The notes: generated by a model not told the origin, from the letters alone. A DNA stretch of 64,000 nt from Phycisphaeraceae bacterium (GCA_019636535.1 JAHBXK010000003.1:1-64000), one strand, 5' to 3'. Positions 1-8,563 are shown, numbered from the stretch's first letter. Numbers and translations are program-made.

Positions 1-572
1 CTTTCCAGACGCGGACAGAGAGGGCGTTGGGTTCCGGTGAGTTGGCCGATCGGCAAGCATGGGGCGGGAAGTTGTGCGGGCTGGTGCTGCGCATTGCGCT
101 CACACTCCACGCGCTCAAGACGTGGGGCAAGTCGGGACGGCCCACGGACTACCCCACCATCGACGCCGAGACGATGCGGGGCGCGACCGCGTGGGCGGAC
201 TACTTGGCGGCGGCTGAGGCCCACGCCCGGCATCGGATCGGGGAGACTGAGACGGACGCCGAAGCGCGTCGGCTGGCCAAGTGGGTTGAGGCCCACGGAG
301 GCACGGCGACGGCGAGCGAGGCCGCGCGGGGGCTGAGGGTGTTTCGGAATGCCCCGGACGGTGCCGAGCGTGCTGAGCAAGCGTTGAACGCTCTGGTGGC
401 GTCGGGCTTGGGAGAATGGGAGCCGGTTCCGCCCGGCCCCGAGGGTGGCCGTTGGACCCGCCGATTCCGACTCGCACCGTCTGGCACTGGAACAGAAACC
501 CCGGAAACGTCGGGAATCGTTGAGGTTTCTGTGCCAGAGGATTCGGACGGCTGGGGGGAGGTTGAGCCGTGA
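1..572 (+). CDS. DUF3987-type helicase/primase-like protein, C-terminal part (gene runs off the left edge)
   Basis: The reading frame is open from the first whole codon at position 3, so this is the 3' end of a longer gene. The visible segment LADRQAWGGKLCGLVLRIA followed by ALHALKTW-like residues resembles the end of DUF3987 proteins, which are primase/helicase-like replication proteins found on phages, plasmids and integrated elements. The rest is an Ala/Glu-rich tail resembling a winged-helix segment, ending in an acidic stretch. The stop codon overlaps the GTG start of the next gene by four bases, so the two are probably co-translated. The assignment rests on a short conserved patch; the catalytic region is outside the window. 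Confidence 0.55.
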   Translation, partial: FQTRTERALGSGELADRQAWGGKLCGLVLRIALTLHALKTWGKSGRPTDYPTIDAETMRGATAWADYLAAAEAHARHRIGETETDAEARRLAKWVEAHGGTATASEAARGLRVFRNAPDGAERAEQALNALVASGLGEWEPVPPGPEGGRWTRRFRLAPSGTGTETPETSGIVEVSVPEDSDGWGEVEP

Positions 573-1111
573 TCGCCACCCACGAAGTAGGGGCGTTGTT
601 GCTGGCGCTTGGCCGGGCCGGGGTTGAACTTGCCCCGCATCCGTCCGACCACGCCCGCGTTCGGCATCGCCCGGCGGCGCTGTCCCCCACGGTGGCCGAG
701 CGTTTGCGTTCGCATCGTGGGGCGATCGTGGGGCTGCTGGCGGGCGTTGGGCTGCCCGAGCCGGGGACCGATGCGGCGGACCTGCTGGCCGAGCGGCTGG
801 GCACGGCGGATGAGTTGGGCATGGCGACGGCCCCCGGTACGTCCGGCTGGATGCTCGCGCTTGGGGAGTCGCTGGGCGGCGTGCCGGAGGCGGTGGCGTG
901 TGATACACCGACGCCCCCCGAGCCGGTGCCGAGCGCGGTGGACCTTGTGGAGCAACGGGCGGCGGAGTTGGCGGAGGATCACTACCGGGATCGCGCGGCA
1001 GAGCGACATTGGGGGTTCTATCACTGGTGGCAGATGGGGGAGACTGAGCGGGCGCGGCGGCGTGCCAAGATTGTACGGGAAGGACTTGCACAATCCGAAG
1101 TATTGGGGTAG
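569..1111 (+). CDS. TubC N-terminal docking domain-like protein of a mobile element
   Basis: 180 residues, GTG start inside the previous stop (GTGA). Residues about 7-50 (LLLALGRAGVELAPHPSD, then an R-rich strand, ALSP, an LRSH helix and a final IVGLL) fit the TubC_N fold, first described as a docking domain in NRPS/PKS proteins. From general knowledge, the same fold often accompanies DUF3987 proteins on integrated elements, where it cannot have a polyketide role. The remainder is hydrophilic, with a Trp/His-rich patch (HWGFYHWW) near residue 155 and a basic end. Translational coupling to the DUF3987 gene suggests that the two proteins interact. The exact role is unknown. Confidence 0.5.
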   Translation: MIATHEVGALLLALGRAGVELAPHPSDHARVRHRPAALSPTVAERLRSHRGAIVGLLAGVGLPEPGTDAADLLAERLGTADELGMATAPGTSGWMLALGESLGGVPEAVACDTPTPPEPVPSAVDLVEQRAAELAEDHYRDRAAERHWGFYHWWQMGETERARRRAKIVREGLAQSEVLG

Positions 1112-1114
1112 ACT

Positions 1115-1336
1115 ATGGGCATGGCAACGGTGACGGACACATTGCGGGCGGCGTTGGAGGGGTGCGGGCAGACGCGGTATGCGGTGAGCAAGGCCACGGG
1201 AATCCCTGAATCGACGCTGAGCCGATTCGTGGCGGGCGGGAAGCCGCTGCGCGGTGAGAACATCGACAAACTCTCTGAGTACCTGGGGCTGGAACTTCGG
1301 CCCAAGGCGGGCAAGCCCCGCAGGAAGGGACGGTGA
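1115..1336 (+). CDS. XRE-family helix-turn-helix regulator
   Basis: 73 residues, almost all of them one Cro/CI-type helix-turn-helix. The pattern TRYAVSKATGIPESTLSRF contains helices 2 and 3, followed by GGKPLRGENIDKLSEYLGL, the usual helix 4/5 region. The end is strongly basic (KAGKPRRKGR). The ATG at 1115 lies three bases after the previous stop; an in-frame ATG at 1121 is an alternative. As a small single-domain regulator inside an integrated element next to its integrase, it probably controls element genes or excision. That role is inferred from position only. Confidence 0.75.
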   Translation: MGMATVTDTLRAALEGCGQTRYAVSKATGIPESTLSRFVAGGKPLRGENIDKLSEYLGLELRPKAGKPRRKGR

Positions 1337-1339
1337 ACC

Positions 1340-1720
1340 GTGCGTGCATTCGTCATTCACGGACACGATGCCGACACGGGAGCGCCCATTGAACTCTCGG
1401 TCAAGATTGGAAGTGTTGGGGAGGCTGCGGAGTTTGCGGCTTCGCGCGGGATCAAAGTGACTTCGATTCATGCGGAGAGCGGGTACACCTACACGCCAAC
1501 AAAGGACGGTGGATTCCGCCGGAATGACGAATCGGCGAGCGGCAGTCCAGAATCCCGAGCGGACGCGGCTCTGTACGCATTCGCGGTGCTGATCCCGCTG
1601 ATCGGACTGGTGGCGGGAGCGATCCGACTCGCCAAGCGTGATCCGAGCGGTGGGTTCGTGATTCTGGCCGGGCTTGGCGGCGTGATTCTGTGGGCGATCA
1701 TCTGGGCTGCCACTAACTGA
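1340..1720 (+). CDS. Small membrane protein of the mobile element, two predicted membrane helices
   Basis: 126 residues from a GTG start, three bases after the XRE gene. Residues 1-45 form a small hydrophilic domain (FVIHGHDADTG, SVGEAAEFAASRGI, KVTSI) whose layout recalls the small alpha/beta domains that precede membrane segments in some secretion proteins. Residues about 77-97 and 106-124 are hydrophobic and probably span the membrane, separated by a short loop containing AKRDPSGG. I recognise no family. The tight spacing on both sides places it in the same transcript as the integrase. Confidence 0.6.
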   Translation: MRAFVIHGHDADTGAPIELSVKIGSVGEAAEFAASRGIKVTSIHAESGYTYTPTKDGGFRRNDESASGSPESRADAALYAFAVLIPLIGLVAGAIRLAKRDPSGGFVILAGLGGVILWAIIWAATN

Positions 1721-1731
1721 CGGAGGCGACA

Positions 1732-3075
1732 ATGGCAAGCGTGGTGCGCGATCCAAACGGACGGAAGCGAATCCTGTTCACGGACGGCGACGGTGAGCGC
1801 AAGGCGATCCGGCTGGGAGTGGTGTCGGTGAAGGCGGCGGAGTCGTTTCGCCTGCGCGTTGAGGCGATTCTGTCGGCGACGGAAATGCGGCAACCGCTGG
1901 ACGCGGATACGTCGGCGTGGCTGGCCGAGTTGCCGGAGCGGATGCACAAGCGACTTGTGCGGGTCGGGCTTGTTGCGCCGCGTGTGAAGCCCGAAGCGCT
2001 GACGCTGGGTGCGATGTTGGATCGGTTCGAGAAGGCGGTGACGGTGAAGGCGTCAACGATGATCGCCTACGGCCAAGCCCTGCGGATGCTGCGCGATCAC
2101 TTCGGCGAATCAACGCCGCTGGCGTCGATCACCCCGGCCCACGCCGACGAATGGCGCAAGGCGATCACCGAGCCGACGAAGGGCAAGCGGCTGGCGACGG
2201 CCACGGTTTCCAAGCGCGTGCGGGTGGCGAAGGCGGTGTTTCGCAAGGCGGTGAAGTGGGGACTGATTCAATCCAGCCCGTTCGCGGACCTGCGGGGTGG
2301 TGCGGAATCCAACCGCGACCGCTCGCACTACGTCGATCGGCCCACCGTCGCGAAGGTTCTGGAAGCGTGCCCGGATGATGAGTGGCGCGCGATCGTGGCG
2401 CTGGTGCGGTTCGCTGGCTTGCGCTGTCCGTCCGAAGTCGGTTTGCTCCGCTGGGGTGACGTGAACTGGGAGCGCGGGCGGCTGACGGTGCGAAGCCCCA
2501 AGACGGCGGGGCACGAAGGGCACGCGCTTCGGATGGTGCCGATCCCCCCGGAACTCCGCCCGATCCTGCTGGCTCTGTTCGATGCCGCTGAGCCGGGGGC
2601 GGTGGCGGTGGTGCCGGGGCTGAGCGATGCCGGGATCAACTTGCGGACGCACTTTGAACGCATCATCGGACGGGCGGGCGTGAAGGCATGGCCGCGCCTG
2701 TACCACAACTTGCGGGCGTCGTGCGCTACGGACTGGGTGGAGCGGTTTCCGGCGCACGTTGTGGCGGGCTGGCTGGGGCATTCGCCGATGATCGCGGCAA
2801 CGCATTATCTCCAGACACGCGATGCGCACTTTGATCTAGCGGCTGGGTTCGGGACGCCGGATGAGGGCGGCGCAAAAAGCGGCGCAGAATCCGGCGCGCA
2901 AGCGGCGCAGAATGCGGCGCAGCACCCGACCGCATCGGATCGCACCGATTCGCCGGATGAGTCGGAAGTGCTGTGTTTTGCTGGCGTTTCGCGGGATGAC
3001 GCGAACGAGTGCGAATCGACGCGAAACGAACAAGTGGCCCCGCTCGGATTCGAACCGAGGACCAAGCGATTATGA
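1732..3075 (+). CDS. Tyrosine recombinase (integrase) of the integrated element
   Basis: 447 residues. It has an N-terminal Arm/SAM-like region, a core-binding segment (TLGAMLDRF to AVFRKAVKWG) and a C-terminal catalytic domain. Visible catalytic residues are the first Arg in FAGLRCPSEVGLLRW, the beta-hairpin Lys in RSPKTAGH, the box II His-x-x-Arg in YHNLRAS, the His in GWLGHS and the nucleophilic Tyr in ATHYLQ. A low-complexity tail with repeated AAQKS/GAQ-like residues follows. The last residues (VAPLGFEPRTKRL) are encoded by the 3' half of the tRNA-Ile gene, read antisense. This marks the element end and shows that the gene's stop is supplied by the host tRNA. It catalyses site-specific integration and excision. 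Confidence 0.9.
   Translation: MASVVRDPNGRKRILFTDGDGERKAIRLGVVSVKAAESFRLRVEAILSATEMRQPLDADTSAWLAELPERMHKRLVRVGLVAPRVKPEALTLGAMLDRFEKAVTVKASTMIAYGQALRMLRDHFGESTPLASITPAHADEWRKAITEPTKGKRLATATVSKRVRVAKAVFRKAVKWGLIQSSPFADLRGGAESNRDRSHYVDRPTVAKVLEACPDDEWRAIVALVRFAGLRCPSEVGLLRWGDVNWERGRLTVRSPKTAGHEGHALRMVPIPPELRPILLALFDAAEPGAVAVVPGLSDAGINLRTHFERIIGRAGVKAWPRLYHNLRASCATDWVERFPAHVVAGWLGHSPMIAATHYLQTRDAHFDLAAGFGTPDEGGAKSGAESGAQAAQNAAQHPTASDRTDSPDESEVLCFAGVSRDDANECESTRNEQVAPLGFEPRTKRL
3035..3075. other. Inferred attachment site (att core) within the 3' half of tRNA-Ile(CAU)
   Basis: Integrase codons and the tRNA 3' half coincide here. The T-arm, variable loop and anticodon 3' strand are the usual crossover segment for tyrosine recombinases that target tRNA genes. 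The partner copy would be at the far left end of the element, outside the window, so the exact core length cannot be read. Confidence 0.5.
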
Positions 3076-3107
3076 GTCGCCTGCTCTAACCGCTGAGCTA
3101 CAGGGCC
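3035..3107 (-). tRNA. tRNA-Ile (CAU anticodon, the lysidine-modified isoleucine-2 type)
   Basis: The complement folds into a full 73-base cloverleaf with a 7-bp acceptor stem (one G-U pair), D arm AGCGGTTA, anticodon loop CTCATAA and T loop TTCGAAT. CCA is not encoded. The CAU anticodon could mean Met or Ile2. The D-arm/anticodon-arm sequence (AGAGCAGGCGACTCATAATC) matches known bacterial Ile2 tRNAs such as E. coli ileX and lacks initiator or elongator Met features. The C34 must be converted to lysidine by TilS, which is not in this window. It is the integration target of the element to its left. Confidence 0.88.
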
Positions 3108-3147
3108 GCGGAGCCGGAGTGTACCGGCCCGATGCTCTCGCCGCGCA

Positions 3148-5313
3148 TCAGCGGAGCTCGCCCTGGAGTTTCTCGATGCGTCCGAAGACGCGGTGCAGGT
3201 CGGCCCGCTGCGCGAGCATGCGATCGGCGTAGGCGACGGTCAGCACGCGCAGGACGTGGCGGTGCACGGCCGAGCCTCGCTCGTTCGACCAGAGAACACG
3301 CTCGATGCGGTCGAGTTCCGCCGCGGCCTCGACGACCGTGTCGCGGCGCGCAGGGTCGAGTCTGCGCGTCGGACGCTTCGGCTCGGCGTCGAACTCGAAC
3401 CGCCGCGTCGATTCCTGATCGGTGGGCTCGGCCGGTTCGGGTTCGAGCGCTGCACGCTCGCGCTGAATGACCGCGCAGGCGCGGACGGCCCTGCGCTTGA
3501 GCCGCCACGGATCGTCCTCGGGCAAGCGGCCCTCCCAGAGCGGCTCGAACTCGTCGAGGAGCGCGAGGGCGTCGTCGGCTCGTTCGGTCCGGACGTACCA
3601 GAACGCGAGCATGTCGGCGAAGAGCATGTGCTCGATCGTGCCGGCGCGACCCTGGCGGCGTGCCCGCGCGAGCATCTCTTCGGCGACGGAGATGCGTGAC
3701 GACCAGAGATCGAGTTCGGTGTCGCGGTCGAAACTGAAGAGCACCGGCCCGCTGACCGACTCGATGATCGTCATGGGCAGGAGCAGGTCGTTCGACATGT
3801 TCTGCCTGGCGCGTGTGCTCGTCATGTCGCTGAGCAGGCGGAAGGTCGAGTAGAGTTCGTTGTACGCCTCGGCCTGCTGCGTCTGGTAGGCGTTGGTCGC
3901 GTCGAGGCGCTCGCGGAGCAGGCGGTAGTGACCGTCGCGCCAGACGAAGACGGCGGCGGCGACGCCCGCCAGCAGGACGAGCACGACGCAGGCCCCGGCG
4001 ATCCACGCGCCGGTCGACCGGCGCAGCGAGAGCCGCAGGCGGCGTGACGCGCCCGGCTTGAGCCAGCGGATCGGGCGGTGTTCGAGCCAGTCGCGCAAGT
4101 CGTCGGCGAGCGCCTCGGCCGAGGCGTGTCGATCACGCGGGCGAGGCGCGAGCGCGCGCAGGCAGATCGCGGCCAGGTCGGGATCGATCGGGCCGAGGCG
4201 GGCACGGACGTGCTCCGGCGGCTGCGCGGGATTCGAAGCGATCCACGAAAGGACCTGCTCGGGCGTTGAGCCGTTCGGATACTCGTCGCAGAGAAGCCAG
4301 AAGAGCAAGCCGCCGAGGGCGTACACGTCGGCGCGCGGGGTGGCCGAGCCGTGCTCGGAGCGGACGAGTTCGGGAGCGAGGAAGGCGAGGGAGCCCTTGG
4401 GCTGCTCGCGCGCTGAAGCGTGACCGGCCGTCGAGAGGCGGGTCGAACCGCCGAAGTCCCAGACCATCGGTCTCGCGGCGGGGCCGTCGTCGGAGAGGAG
4501 AATGTTGGAGGGCTTGAGATCGCAGTGGATCAGGCCGGCGGAGTGGGCGGCCTGCACGCCGTCGGCGACGGCGGCGATCGTTCGCGCGCAGAAGCGAGCG
4601 TCGGCCCGGAGTTGGTGGAACCGCGCGGACGCGCGCTCGAGCGAGCGGCCGGGGGCGTGCTGGCTGACGATGTAAGCCTCGCCGTCAGCGGTCATGCCGA
4701 CGTCGAGCACCTGCACGACGTTGGCGTGCTCGATGCGGCGGGCCTTCTGGGCCTCCTCGACGACGCGGAACTGCGCGGCCTCATCGGCGGAGCGGTCGAG
4801 GAGTTTAATGGCGACCATGAAGGGCTTGTCGGGCTCGGAGAGCGCGCGGTCAACGGCGAGGTAGACGCGGCCCTCGCTCCCTTCGCCGAGCACCTCGCGG
4901 AGTTCGTATCGTGGGCGCGGACGCTCGGCGGGGCGAGCGGCGGGGATGACCGGGCCGAAGTCGCAGGGCAGATCGCGGACGATGCGCGGCCTGCCGGCGG
5001 GTGCGCCGACGACGGAGGTGGTGACGACGCGGTCGAGCGCTGCGGCGAGGCGGATCTGATCCTCGAACTCGGGGTGACGGTCGATCAGCGTGTGGACGGC
5101 CTGCTCTCGCGGCATGCGGGCCCGCATGGAGCGGAGGGCGAACTCGATGGCGGTGTCGAGCGCCACGGGGTGGCTGCGCAGGTGCGGGAAGCGGTCGAGG
5201 TATTCGTCGAGATCGACGGGCCTGCCGTCGGAGAATGCGACGGTCGCGTCGCGCTCGATCTGGGCGCTCATCGACTCGTCGTCGAGCGGCTCGAACTGGG
5301 AGATGCGTCTCAT
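3148..5313 (-). CDS. Membrane-anchored serine/threonine protein kinase
   Basis: 721 residues from an ATG that overlaps the stop of the upstream sigma factor gene (ATGA), which fixes the start. A 130-residue N-terminal region is followed by a Hanks-type kinase domain, about residues 136-410. It has the glycine loop LGEGSEGRVYLA, Lys170 in VAIKLL, the catalytic loop HCDLKPSN (Cys in place of the usual Arg, so an HCD kinase), DFG at 286-288 and APEL at 313-316. A membrane helix spans about 436-458 (GAWIAGACVVLVLLAG onward), and the roughly 260-residue remainder is extracytoplasmic and of unknown function. Coupling to an ECF-like sigma factor is common in planctomycetes and suggests that the kinase adjusts the activity of that sigma factor. 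Confidence 0.88.
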   Translation of the reverse strand: MRRISQFEPLDDESMSAQIERDATVAFSDGRPVDLDEYLDRFPHLRSHPVALDTAIEFALRSMRARMPREQAVHTLIDRHPEFEDQIRLAAALDRVVTTSVVGAPAGRPRIVRDLPCDFGPVIPAARPAERPRPRYELREVLGEGSEGRVYLAVDRALSEPDKPFMVAIKLLDRSADEAAQFRVVEEAQKARRIEHANVVQVLDVGMTADGEAYIVSQHAPGRSLERASARFHQLRADARFCARTIAAVADGVQAAHSAGLIHCDLKPSNILLSDDGPAARPMVWDFGGSTRLSTAGHASAREQPKGSLAFLAPELVRSEHGSATPRADVYALGGLLFWLLCDEYPNGSTPEQVLSWIASNPAQPPEHVRARLGPIDPDLAAICLRALAPRPRDRHASAEALADDLRDWLEHRPIRWLKPGASRRLRLSLRRSTGAWIAGACVVLVLLAGVAAAVFVWRDGHYRLLRERLDATNAYQTQQAEAYNELYSTFRLLSDMTSTRARQNMSNDLLLPMTIIESVSGPVLFSFDRDTELDLWSSRISVAEEMLARARRQGRAGTIEHMLFADMLAFWYVRTERADDALALLDEFEPLWEGRLPEDDPWRLKRRAVRACAVIQRERAALEPEPAEPTDQESTRRFEFDAEPKRPTRRLDPARRDTVVEAAAELDRIERVLWSNERGSAVHRHVLRVLTVAYADRMLAQRADLHRVFGRIEKLQGELR

Positions 5314-5945
5314 CGTTCGTCGGCGGGGGTGAGGTGCGTGCGGAGGGTCTGCTTGACGCCCTGCCAGCGCTGACGGACCGCGGCGTGCGTTGTGCCGAGA
5401 TGCTCGGCGATGTCGGCGTGCTGGTTGCCGTGGAGCCAGAGGGCCAGGAGTTCCTTGTCTCTCGGGTCTTTGAGCGCGTTGAAGAGCGACTCGATCCGGA
5501 TCTCGGCGGCGTCGAGGGCCTGATCGCCGCCACGCTCTGACTCCTCGATGCGGGCGAGAACGAGTTCGGCGAAAGGCGAGTCGGGCCCCTCGGCGGAACG
5601 GAGACGCTTGATGATCCTCCCCTTGTCGATGACCGCGCCCTGGGCCATGCGGAGGACGAGCGTCCAGAGTTGGTGCTCGCTGATAGCGTGGAGTCGGCCG
5701 TCGGTCACGAAGCGCAGAAGCCGCCGGCTGACGGTGGAGAGGATCTCCTGCGAGTCGAAGACACGACGAACGGACGGCGCGAGCCGCGAGCGGACTCGTC
5801 GCTGGATGAGCGGGCCGTAGTGCTGGATGAACCACGCAACCGCCTCGGCGTCGCCGGCTCGCATGCGTTCGACCATGCGGGCGAGTTCGTGGGCCTTGGT
5901 GGCCTGGGCGGTATCGGACCGGAAGGAGACAGCTCGTCCGCGCAC
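5310..5945 (-). CDS. ECF-type RNA polymerase sigma factor
   Basis: About 211 residues. The region MVERMRAGDAEAVAWFIQHY begins sigma region 2; FDSQEILSTVSRRLLRF is the core of 2.2-2.4. The end (DKELLALWLHGNQHADIAEH, then TTHAAVRQRW) is the region 4 helix-turn-helix. The frame is open for a further 213 bases upstream, but that stretch is Ser/Thr/Pro-rich and unlike sigma factors. A GTG at 5945 with a GGTGA sequence seven bases before it is the preferred start; an ATG at 5876 is possible. The stop overlaps the kinase start, so the kinase is the likely regulatory partner. No classical anti-sigma gene is adjacent. Confidence 0.8.
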   Translation of the reverse strand: MRGRAVSFRSDTAQATKAHELARMVERMRAGDAEAVAWFIQHYGPLIQRRVRSRLAPSVRRVFDSQEILSTVSRRLLRFVTDGRLHAISEHQLWTLVLRMAQGAVIDKGRIIKRLRSAEGPDSPFAELVLARIEESERGGDQALDAAEIRIESLFNALKDPRDKELLALWLHGNQHADIAEHLGTTHAAVRQRWQGVKQTLRTHLTPADER

Positions 5946-6240
5946 CTGAACATCACCCGAGCCTGAAGCGCCGGGTCGCCCTGCGAGATCAGGAAAGGTT
6001 GTGTCCGGGAGAGGTTGCACGCGTGTGAGGGCTCGGGAAGAGCCGGTGGGTTCACCGGCTGGGGTTGTCGCACGGCCTGTGTCGGCGGAAGGGGTGGAGA
6101 ACGAGGGCATTTCTCGGGAATTGGAGGAACTTCGAGACATTTTTCGCGCCGGACTCACACACGTCGTCGGGCTCCGACTTGTTCCTTAGCCGCGGTGTTA
6201 TCGCGGGGAAGAGCGTCGTGGCTCGGCAAGGAGAACGGCC

Positions 6241-6702
6241 ATGAAGTATCAGATACGGGGACAGGTTACCACAACGATCGGGCTTCTCGCAATGCTGATT
6301 GCGAGCGCGGGCGTGACGAATGCCGGATCAATTGAACATAAATTCAGTCATGAAGGGAACTTACGACAACTCGAAGCCACCGCAACGGTCGGCGGCGTCG
6401 GCGCCGATCCGATTTCGGAGATGTTCGAGGATCTGCTGCGGCGCTTGCTGGAACGGATGAAGCCGATGCCGATGCCGCCGGGTCCGAGCACCGGCGAGAA
6501 GATGCAGTGGGTTGTCGATTCGTACTGGACGGAGGGGTGCCCCGATCCGGACGATGCGGACGAGCGAGCGGAACTAACGGAGATCCTGTGGACGACTCTC
6601 AAAGTGATGGAAGAGCGTCCACCTGAGGTGGAGCCAGCGCTGACTGACGACTTCACGCGCGTCGTCAACAGGATGCTGGAAGAACTCGGAGCCAAGCAGT
6701 GA
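6241..6702 (+). CDS. Small secreted protein of unknown function
   Basis: 153 residues, with an AGGAGA ribosome binding site eight bases before the ATG. Residues 1-28 look like a Sec signal peptide: basic MKYQIRGQ, hydrophobic TTTIGLLAMLIASAG, and a likely cut after TNA or NAG. The mature part is acidic and helical, with a Met/Pro run (MKPMPMPPGP) near residue 77 and a possible single Cys. No family is recognised. Its stop overlaps the GTG start of the next gene, so a secreted protein and a small DNA-binding protein are co-expressed. Confidence 0.65.
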   Translation: MKYQIRGQVTTTIGLLAMLIASAGVTNAGSIEHKFSHEGNLRQLEATATVGGVGADPISEMFEDLLRRLLERMKPMPMPPGPSTGEKMQWVVDSYWTEGCPDPDDADERAELTEILWTTLKVMEERPPEVEPALTDDFTRVVNRMLEELGAKQ

Positions 6703-7121
6703 GTCGGGCCGCGCGGAGCGAGCGTCCCGGCGCAGCGCCGGCCAGCGCCGAGTGTATTCGGAGTGTCCTGCGTCTCTCAGCGAGCGAGGACGCGCCCGAG
6801 CGTGCGGATGGTCCGGAGATCGGACCGGCACCTCGCGGTTCGATCTCGGATCGGCTCGCGCTGGCGTTTGAGGGTGTACCAACGCCGCGCTTGGCGAAGT
6901 TGACGGGCTTCAACCACGAGACGGTGAGACGGTACCTGAGCGGACAGAACCCGCCGCTTCGGTTCGTCATGAGCGTGTGCGAGCGGTTCGATCTGAACCC
7001 GAATTGGGTGCTGCTTGGCGAAGGGCTCGCGTGGAACTCGTCGCTCGAGATGGCTGATCTGTCGATGGTGCCGACGAGGGAGGTGGGTGAGGAGATCGCG
7101 GCTCGGTTGAAGAAGGCCTGA
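6699..7121 (+). CDS. Helix-turn-helix protein of the CI-repressor/XRE type
   Basis: 140 residues from GTG, coupled to the upstream secreted-protein gene by a GTGA overlap. A 45-residue disordered N-terminus precedes one helix-turn-helix (RLAKLTGFNHETVRRYLSG) and the segment VCERFDLNPNWVLLGEG, which is typical of phage-repressor-like XRE proteins. There is no protease-like or ligand-binding domain. The context suggests local regulation, but the target is unknown. Confidence 0.65.
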   Translation: MSRAARSERPGAAPASAECIRSVLRLSASEDAPERADGPEIGPAPRGSISDRLALAFEGVPTPRLAKLTGFNHETVRRYLSGQNPPLRFVMSVCERFDLNPNWVLLGEGLAWNSSLEMADLSMVPTREVGEEIAARLKKA

Positions 7122-7308
7122 TCGGGGAGGGGCGGGGAAGGCGGGGCTGGTCCGCCGTGTGTGGGTGCTCCTTGTTGCAAGCGGCGTCGTCGGTTCGCCG
7201 GCGGCGCCGCTTCATTTTTTCTGGTTGCGCAACGGCCGGGGCGTACAGTGCGTTGCTCGTCGGCAGGCGGGCTGAGACACGGCCGGGCGGGCACGGGAGA
7301 AACACTTC

Positions 7309-8373
7309 ATGAGCCCGGCGGAGGTGCAGGAACGCGCGGAGAGCCGGACGGCGGGGCGAGCATCATCGTCGCCGCCGCCGGAGGAGTTTGTGCGCGATGG
7401 GTGCCCGCTGATCGCGACGGAGGACGTGGGGGCGTGCCCGATGTGCGGCGAATCGGCGGAGCGGGCGGGCACGTACGCGGAGGGGTATGACTACGAGTTG
7501 CGGACGTGCGCGAACCGATGGCGGTTTGTGCGTTGCAGCGGAGCGGGGTGCGGGCACGTGTGGCTGAACCCGAGGCCGGCGGTGGGGACGCTGTCGACGA
7601 TCTATCCCCCCCACTACTACGCGTACGCGTACGCGGAGAAGGTGCCTGGGTTGGCGCTGCGGGTGAAGAACGGGCTGGACGCGCGGAAGTTTCGCGGGAT
7701 CGTGGGGGCGCTGGATCGACCGGCGCGGTCGTTCGTGGACGTGGGGTGCGGCGACGGGCGGTACCTGAAGTTGATGCGCGGGCTGGGCGTGCCGGACATC
7801 GCGAACCACGGGCTGGAACTGGATGAGCGCGTGGTGGCGTCGCTGAGATCGCAGGGATTCCTCGCTTTCAACCGGCGGGCGGAGGAGTGCGAAGAGATCG
7901 CGGCGGGATCGATCGACGTGGCGACGATGTTCCACGTGATCGAGCACGTGGACGATCCGCAGCGCGTGTGCGATCGTGTTGCGTCGTGGCTCTCGCCGGG
8001 GGGCGTGTTCGCGGTGGAGACGCCGAACGTGGAGTCGCTGGACCGTCGGCTGTTTGCGCGGACGTACTGGGGCGGGTATCACATTCCGCGGCATTGGAAC
8101 CTGTTCTCGCCGGGGACGCTGCGGGCGATGCTGGAGCGCGCGGGGCTGAGTCTCGTGGCGACGCGGTACCAGACGGGCCACTCGTTCTGGATGTACTCGA
8201 TGCACCACGTGATGCGGTATCACGGCGCATCGAGGCCGGGGCTGTCGAGGGTGTTCGATCCGTTCGGCGGCGTGGTGTCGCTGCCAGCGCTGGCGGCTTT
8301 CACGGCGTTTGACAAGGCGCGGGCGATGCTGGGGTGCCGGACGTCGTCGATGCTGATGATCGCGAGGAAGTGA
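7309..8373 (+). CDS. Class I SAM-dependent methyltransferase with N-terminal zinc-ribbon-like motif
   Basis: 354 residues. The N-terminus carries CPMCGE near residue 44 and a second Cys pair in RCSGAGCGHVWLNPRP, the layout of enzymes that start with a small zinc-binding domain before a methyltransferase fold. The SAM site is FVDVGCGDGRYLKL at about 143-156, with FHVIEHVDDPQRVCDRV, the motif II/III region, near 206-222. These features fit the Methyltransf_23 group, often sugar or lipid methyltransferases. The gene stands alone, with a 187-base gap on its left and tRNA-Arg to its right, so the substrate cannot be inferred. Confidence 0.8.
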   Translation: MSPAEVQERAESRTAGRASSSPPPEEFVRDGCPLIATEDVGACPMCGESAERAGTYAEGYDYELRTCANRWRFVRCSGAGCGHVWLNPRPAVGTLSTIYPPHYYAYAYAEKVPGLALRVKNGLDARKFRGIVGALDRPARSFVDVGCGDGRYLKLMRGLGVPDIANHGLELDERVVASLRSQGFLAFNRRAEECEEIAAGSIDVATMFHVIEHVDDPQRVCDRVASWLSPGGVFAVETPNVESLDRRLFARTYWGGYHIPRHWNLFSPGTLRAMLERAGLSLVATRYQTGHSFWMYSMHHVMRYHGASRPGLSRVFDPFGGVVSLPALAAFTAFDKARAMLGCRTSSMLMIARK

Positions 8374-8563
8374 AGGGGAAGGCACGAAGGGTCGGAGAGA
8401 ATGCAGCGACGGCGGTCGTTTGCCGCAACGGGGTTCGGCTACGAGTCGTCAGGACGTTTCAGCGCAACGTCCGTCGGGCTGGGTTGTTGGGGGCGATGGC
8501 CTGCGCGCTCGCGGGGCGAGGAAGATCGCCAGCGCGGCGAGAAGGAACCGAGCGGAAGGTCAA

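Larger units (their letters stand above)
1..3075 (+). mobile_element. Right end of an integrated mobile element inserted in tRNA-Ile(CAU)
   Basis: Five same-strand genes packed within 0-12 bases of each other (DUF3987-like, TubC_N-like, XRE, membrane protein, integrase) end exactly at a tRNA 3' end. This is the classic layout of a tRNA-targeting integrative element. The other end, and so the total length, lies to the left of the window. The element boundary should be the attachment core inside positions 3035-3075. No structural phage genes or conjugation genes are visible in this part. Confidence 0.7.

Noticed and set aside
200-1756. Open frame of 518 codons on the minus strand over the mobile-element genes
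   Set aside because: Arg/Pro/Ser-rich antisense shadow typical of high-GC DNA; the plus-strand genes have recognisable domains and coupled starts.
5314-5835. N-terminal extension of the Ser/Thr kinase by 174 codons
   Set aside because: That stretch is antisense-like in composition and lies inside the sigma factor gene; the ATG overlapping the sigma stop is the natural start.
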